A stretch of 64,000 nt of DNA, from the NCBI GenBank assembly GCA_007988745.1, contig BJUT01000007.1:57599-121598 (forward strand), given 5' to 3'. Position 1 is the stretch's first letter, and each line of letters begins with the position of its first letter. The notes under the pieces were generated by a model. The model was not told where the DNA came from. It did no database searches and was given only the letters and a program-made list of their open reading frames with translations. The stretch comes from Pseudoalteromonas atlantica. Its GTDB lineage: Bacteria; Pseudomonadota; Gammaproteobacteria; Enterobacterales; Alteromonadaceae. Of this stretch, positions 59,919 to 64,000 are shown in pieces. A program made the position numbers and the translations under genes.

Positions 59919-62009
59919 ATGAAAAAAGTACTTTTTGGGATTGTAATAATCACTGCTTTAGCTGTTTATTTTTTTCAAACTCAACCGCACTCTGTAGCTG
60001 TAGAGCAAGCAGAACAAGTTAAACCAACCACCTCTCAGACCAGCGTAGTTAATAAAAAGCAGCCAAATGAGGACTCACCGCTACAGGTAGTTAATAAACT
60101 AAAAAAACAGATTAGCCTGTGTAGAGATCAGTCACAACAACAAAGCAATAAAGTACAAACATTGAATCAATCGCTTGTTTCATTTTTTGTAAGTGAACTT
60201 AAAAAAGGGACATCGGTATCCACGCTTTTAAAGTATACAGATTTATCAAAAATCAATCAGCGTACATACATTGCCCTTTTAAAAGATGCCATAGTTACTG
60301 AGCAAAAACAGCAGCTTAACATTACTAGCTCTTTAAACGAGTTAGCTAATTGGCAAGGTATTGAGGCAATTAAGGGCTTCACCAATGATAAAGTAAAAGA
60401 AATGATACAACAGCTTGGAGATAATAAGCATAACCCTCCAGGACTTACTCTGAGTGTACCCCTTGATGAAAATGTACAAAAAGAAACGCTTTACGCTTTA
60501 TTAAGCAACACCGATACATTTACCACTTACTCTAAAACGTTTATTAAACTTGAAGGCAGTGAGGTTATTTCTCCGGCGACATTGTTTGTGCTTAATGCAA
60601 ATAAATTTACGCCAAAAGAGTTTGAGCAGGCAATTTCATCTAACCAATTTACAGTGAATGAAGTGGCTACCGCTATGAAAAACGATATTCCAAATGAGTA
60701 TATTATTGCGCTTTAACAGCAAGTTCCCGTGCTAGATGCCCTGCCGTTATACGAAAAAAACACTGTTTTATATAACTTAGCCGATATTGCGGTCAGTAAA
60801 TTTAATTTACCTCTTGTAAAAGCACTGCAAACAAAAGGGATTACGCCAACCAACGAGCCAGGCCTATTTACAGGTTTAGACGTGGCTATTGTAAACCTGC
60901 CTAAAAGCGGTAACTTAACCCTAGCCCCATTAGATACTAAGCACACCCAGCTTTTAGATTATCTTAAAAAGCGTGATTACAAAGCGCATAGCGGCAATGC
61001 GAATGAAGACCTAAATAGCAAAGGGGTATTTTTTGTAAATGACTTTATTTACCAGCAAGGGGCCTATATTAATAAGCAGGACAACCCAGCGCAATACGCT
61101 TACTTTAGCCCTATTGGTAAAATTAACAATAACGCGTTACCCCAAATAACTGAGCCTGATAATTCTGATGTTGCCCTTTTTTTAGTAGATTTAAAGCAGC
61201 AAAAAGCGCAGCTAAACAATAAAAGGCAAAACTGTGAGCTGTTACAACAACAGTTAAAAGATACAGAGCAGCTGCACACAGTAATGCAAGCTTATGACAA
61301 AGTTCAACAGGTTAAAAATAAGCACGGATCTAACTTTGTACGTGTTTTGCACGATATAGACCCTGTTTTAGTCAATTATTGGTGGAGTAATCTGAGTAAC
61401 CAGCTTTCAAACGATAGAAGCCAAAGCACATTTAACGAATATTTATCTAAGAAAGAATATCAAAAAGCTTATGAATACAGCCTCAGTACGGTATTAACTC
61501 AAGCCGAAACCGATACGCTTTTTTCTTTATTACTCTTAAACCCTGATGATTTAATCACTACTTGGCAAAACCGCATAAACCCTAAGCCACCGCGTGAGTT
61601 AACACGATTAAGCCGCTTTTCGCTAAATCATTGGCAAGCACTCGCACAGACGGGTTTTGATTTTTCGATTACCGATATACATGGGCGCGACGTTTATACA
61701 CAAGCTGCATCGTCTTCTTCTGAGGCAGTACAGTTTTTAATTGATAATAAAATACCGGCTGATCCCAGTAAGCTTGGCGTAGATATACTCGACTTAGCAC
61801 TAGAGCAAAGTTATACAAAAGGTGAGTTAAGCCCAATGATTCCTTTAGCTTTGCAGCTTGTGGAAAAATTTGAGCCAAACCACTTAGCCCGCGTAGCACG
61901 ATTAAAAATGTTTTACCCTGCGATTTATCAGCAGTTAATTCAGCTAAACCCAGCGCTTAAGCCTGCCCAGGGCACAGAGCTAAATCATTATATGTTTGAT
62001 AATCACTAA
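59919..62009 (+). pseudogene. Large anchored protein split by an in-frame TAA
   Basis: Codons 1-265 from ATG 59919 (AAGGG upstream) encode a protein with an N-terminal TM (VLFGIVIITALAVYFF) and helical periplasmic-type content. TAA at 60714-60716 is followed in the same frame by QQVPVLDALPLYEKNTVLYN and another 420 residues to 62009. The downstream part has no Shine-Dalgarno before its first start-like codon (GTG 60729), so the pair is best read as one gene of about 695 residues with a nonsense codon. Content (ADIAVSKFNLPLVKALQTKG, LVEKFEPNHLARVARLKM) suggests helical, ankyrin-like repeats. The next gene is a DUF2235 hydrolase; a regulator or immunity role is possible. Confidence 0.6.
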
Positions 62010-62020
62010 ATAACCCGCTA

Positions 62021-62046
62021 AGCACGCTAACGCCACTTAGCGTGCT
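62021..62046 (+). terminator. Hairpin after the split gene
   Basis: Stem AGCACGCTAA (62021-62030) / TTAGCGTGCT (62037-62046), 6-nt loop; weak T-tract. Confidence 0.6.
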
Positions 62047-62120
62047 ATTTGAAAAATTAATGTCTTTAATATTTAACATTCCCTGTGTAGAGTATTTAAA
62101 ACAATTAAAGGATTAGGGCT

Positions 62121-63620
62121 ATGACGGGTAAAACGCTAATTTTTAATTTTGATGGTACTGGGGGCGAGCCTCGCGATGCAGAGCAATTTAGCTCAGACCA
62201 TTTTAAAGAAGACAGTAGTATTTCTAATATTCTTAAGCTGCATTTATTACTAGGCGGCAAACTCGATGACTCCCCCACCACTCCATTTACAAACCAACTT
62301 AGTTTTTATTATCAAGGTATTGGCACTAAAGGTAGCCGCTTAAAACGTATTTTAAACCAAACTTTAGCGCCACGTGGTGACGATGTTGCCAGTATTTTAA
62401 ATCAAGCCATGAGTGATTTTAAAGCAAATTACCAACTAGGCGATACCCTTTTACTTACCGGTTTTAGCCGAGGCGGCGCACTCGCTAGGCGTTTCGCAAA
62501 AATCCTAGAGCCTTTAATTAACGATAATGTTTACGTATGTGTATTTGATACCGTGGCCTCAATAGGTTTATCAAAAGTCAGTAAAGCAACGCGCGGTGCC
62601 GAGCATGTAATATTTGAAAACCACACCATTGCTAATAATATTTCGCAGGCACTGCACTGCGTAGCACTTGATGAAAAACGCCGTGCGTTTGAACCCACCC
62701 TAATGAACCATCAAAATAATATTACCGAGCTTTGGTTTGCAGGGGCACATTCAGATATTGGCGGCGGTTATTACCGCGATGGCCTAGCTGATATTTGCCT
62801 GCGCTATGCGCTTGAATGGTTAATTGAGCAACCACTTAATATTAGCTTATTAACCAGCCACGATATTGACTACGAAACCTTATTGCCTGGCAGTAAATTA
62901 GTTGACCAAGACGATGTAACCGTAACGCCCGATCCTCTGGCTTTAAGTCATCAGCAAAATTACTTTTGGTTTAATCCCTTTTTTAAATTGGTGGATAGGG
63001 AGTGCTATGTACTTATTGATAACGAAGCCAGCAACCTAGAACCACATATACATCAAAGCGTAGCTACACGAATTAATAAACTAACTAGCTATCGCCCAGA
63101 ATCGCTTAAAAACCTGCATTACAAAATTAGGTATAACGATAACAGCACATTAAGCTTTACTGGTTTAAGCCAACACATTGCCCTTGAAAACCAAAACATG
63201 AGCGTATTACAAGTTTCGCAAAGCCAAGATGTAATGGTGTTTGCCAGCGAGGCACATAACAATACAGGGCTTATGTTAGTTGAAGGCGCAACTTATAAGT
63301 TTGAACCCTATCCCAATCAATTTTGGTATGACGACGGTATAAAATGCACCTCAAGCGGCTGGCACCGCGATAATGTGCAATTAGGGGTTAAAGAAATCCC
63401 CATGGCATTGCTTGAACCATTTAGACGACTTCCAAGAGCGCAGTGGTTCTCTTTGGTTGGCGCAATTAACAATAACGACGAATATTTATTTGAAATAGCC
63501 AATGGTGCTACAGTAACCATTACTAAATCAGGTGAATTTAGCCCCTTTGCCAATGACTTAAGCCGATTTTACGGCGCCAATGCAGGGAAAATAAAAGTAA
63601 AAGTAACCCGCATAAGTTAA
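62121..63620 (+). CDS. DUF2235 (Tle1-type) alpha/beta hydrolase
   Basis: A 499-residue hydrolase with IFNFDGTGG near the N-terminus, nucleophile elbow GFSRGGALAR (about residues 113-122) and the acidic/His block WFAGAHSDIGGGY (about 207-219). These three define DUF2235, which includes T6SS phospholipase effectors (Tle1). No signal peptide; the C-terminal 170 residues are unassigned. No T6SS or VgrG gene is in the window, so an effector role is inferred from the family only; house-keeping lipase is possible. Confidence 0.85.
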   Translation: MTGKTLIFNFDGTGGEPRDAEQFSSDHFKEDSSISNILKLHLLLGGKLDDSPTTPFTNQLSFYYQGIGTKGSRLKRILNQTLAPRGDDVASILNQAMSDFKANYQLGDTLLLTGFSRGGALARRFAKILEPLINDNVYVCVFDTVASIGLSKVSKATRGAEHVIFENHTIANNISQALHCVALDEKRRAFEPTLMNHQNNITELWFAGAHSDIGGGYYRDGLADICLRYALEWLIEQPLNISLLTSHDIDYETLLPGSKLVDQDDVTVTPDPLALSHQQNYFWFNPFFKLVDRECYVLIDNEASNLEPHIHQSVATRINKLTSYRPESLKNLHYKIRYNDNSTLSFTGLSQHIALENQNMSVLQVSQSQDVMVFASEAHNNTGLMLVEGATYKFEPYPNQFWYDDGIKCTSSGWHRDNVQLGVKEIPMALLEPFRRLPRAQWFSLVGAINNNDEYLFEIANGATVTITKSGEFSPFANDLSRFYGANAGKIKVKVTRIS

Positions 63621-63689
63621 ATGGGCTGTAGACGTGCAGTTTGCTGGCGTTTAAAAACAATGCTTTAACCGAGGTATAAAGTGATTGTT

Positions 63690-63788
63690 TCACCACCGAG
63701 AAGCGAAGGAGAATACCTAGAGAAGTGACTAAACGTTACGGGTGTTTTCTCTGTGTAGCGCGAAGCGCCTCGGTGTACTCGGTGGTGA
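63690..63788. repeat. Intergenic inverted-repeat block
   Basis: TCACCACCGAG (63690-63700) and CTCGGTGGTGA (63778-63788) form a perfect 11-bp inverted repeat bounding a 99-bp segment with internal GCGAAGCG-like palindromes. No gene. It resembles dispersed intergenic repeats; copies elsewhere in the genome are expected. Confidence 0.55.
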
Positions 63789-63842
63789 TATACAGATAAC
63801 TTATACTAATTTACTTTGGCTGCTCGTTTACTTCTCTCTCTT

Positions 63843-63990
63843 CTCTTTGTGCATATTGTATTAAAGATCAATAAATCACAAAGAGGTTTAGAGACGCTTC
63901 GCTTTTAGAGAAGTAACGAGCATCTTGCGCGAGCAAGCTTCGCGCCTACAGCTTTCACTTCTCATTTTCTCCTCATTTTTTCTCTTTGTG
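63843..63990. repeat. CTCTTTGTG repeats at the window end
   Basis: CTCTTTGTG (63843-63851) recurs as its complement CACAAAGAG (63877-63885) and directly as TCTCTTTGTGCAATACAACA from 63981 to the window end. The first copy continues GCATATTGTA. Looks like a second intergenic repeat family, cut by the window edge. Confidence 0.5.
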
Positions 63991-64000
63991 CAATACAACA

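Noticed and set aside
60729-62009. A separate gene starting at GTG 60729
   Set aside because: It is in the same frame as the upstream gene across a single TAA and has no Shine-Dalgarno, so it is treated as the 3' part of one interrupted gene.

Overview
The window looks like a chromosomal segment of a marine gammaproteobacterium of the Alteromonadales, most likely Pseudoalteromonas. This is inferred from the AT-rich composition, the gene order rlmN–pilF-like–rodZ–ispG–hisS–yfgM–bamB–der, the large TonB-dependent receptors, and YegQ/YeiH-type proteins that read almost residue for residue like gammaproteobacterial ones. I saw no rRNA, tRNA, CRISPR array, complete insertion sequence or integrase.

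Layout. 1-12.4 kb is sensory and uptake accessory DNA: a cysteine-free sirtuin with a kelch protein, an operon of TonB receptor, YfiR-like periplasmic protein and membrane GGDEF-EAL enzyme, a membrane methyltransferase-like protein, a second large TonB receptor, and a soluble double-PAS chemotaxis-type protein. 12.5-25.2 kb is conserved housekeeping: yfhL-trhP (tRNA hydroxylation), ndk, rlmN, a PilF-like/LysM fusion lipoprotein, rodZ, ispG, hisS, yfgM, bamB and der. A 262-bp inverted-repeat-bounded element sits between ispG and hisS. 25.3-36.3 kb holds miscellaneous genes: zinc-ribbon protein, DUF4202 protein, DUF885 peptidase, a paralogous pair of membrane proteins of which one carries a winged-helix domain, cry-DASH, yeiH with a divergent LysR regulator, a thioredoxin-like lipoprotein and a 654-residue orphan.

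36.4-39.1 kb is an AT-rich patch of three minus-strand genes of unknown function, possibly immunity or scaffold-like. 39.2-42.1 kb is a LysR/GST/oxidoreductase module. 42.3-47.6 kb is a coherent operon of lamin-tail/CotH-kinase lipoprotein, VTC-domain (polyphosphate-polymerase-like) protein, DUF4956 membrane protein and OprP-like porin. 47.7-51.2 kb is the most foreign-looking part: a hydrolase/membrane-protein pair, then two minus-strand genes (an HNH protein and a nonsense-interrupted membrane protein), each followed by one copy of a 127-bp repeat with identical left flank and divergent hairpin core. This resembles a gene-cassette array.

51.4-64 kb returns to ordinary genes (anmK, GNAT, MDR oxidoreductase, GST, YkgJ-type protein, recQ, ndh). 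It ends with a large anchored protein split by an in-frame stop, a DUF2235 hydrolase of the Tle1 type, and a repeat-rich intergenic stretch. The best leads are the cassette-like repeats (49.6-50.3 kb), the CotH-VTC-DUF4956-porin operon, and the membrane/winged-helix paralog pair (28.4-29.6 kb). All function calls rest on reading motifs by eye; no database search was run.
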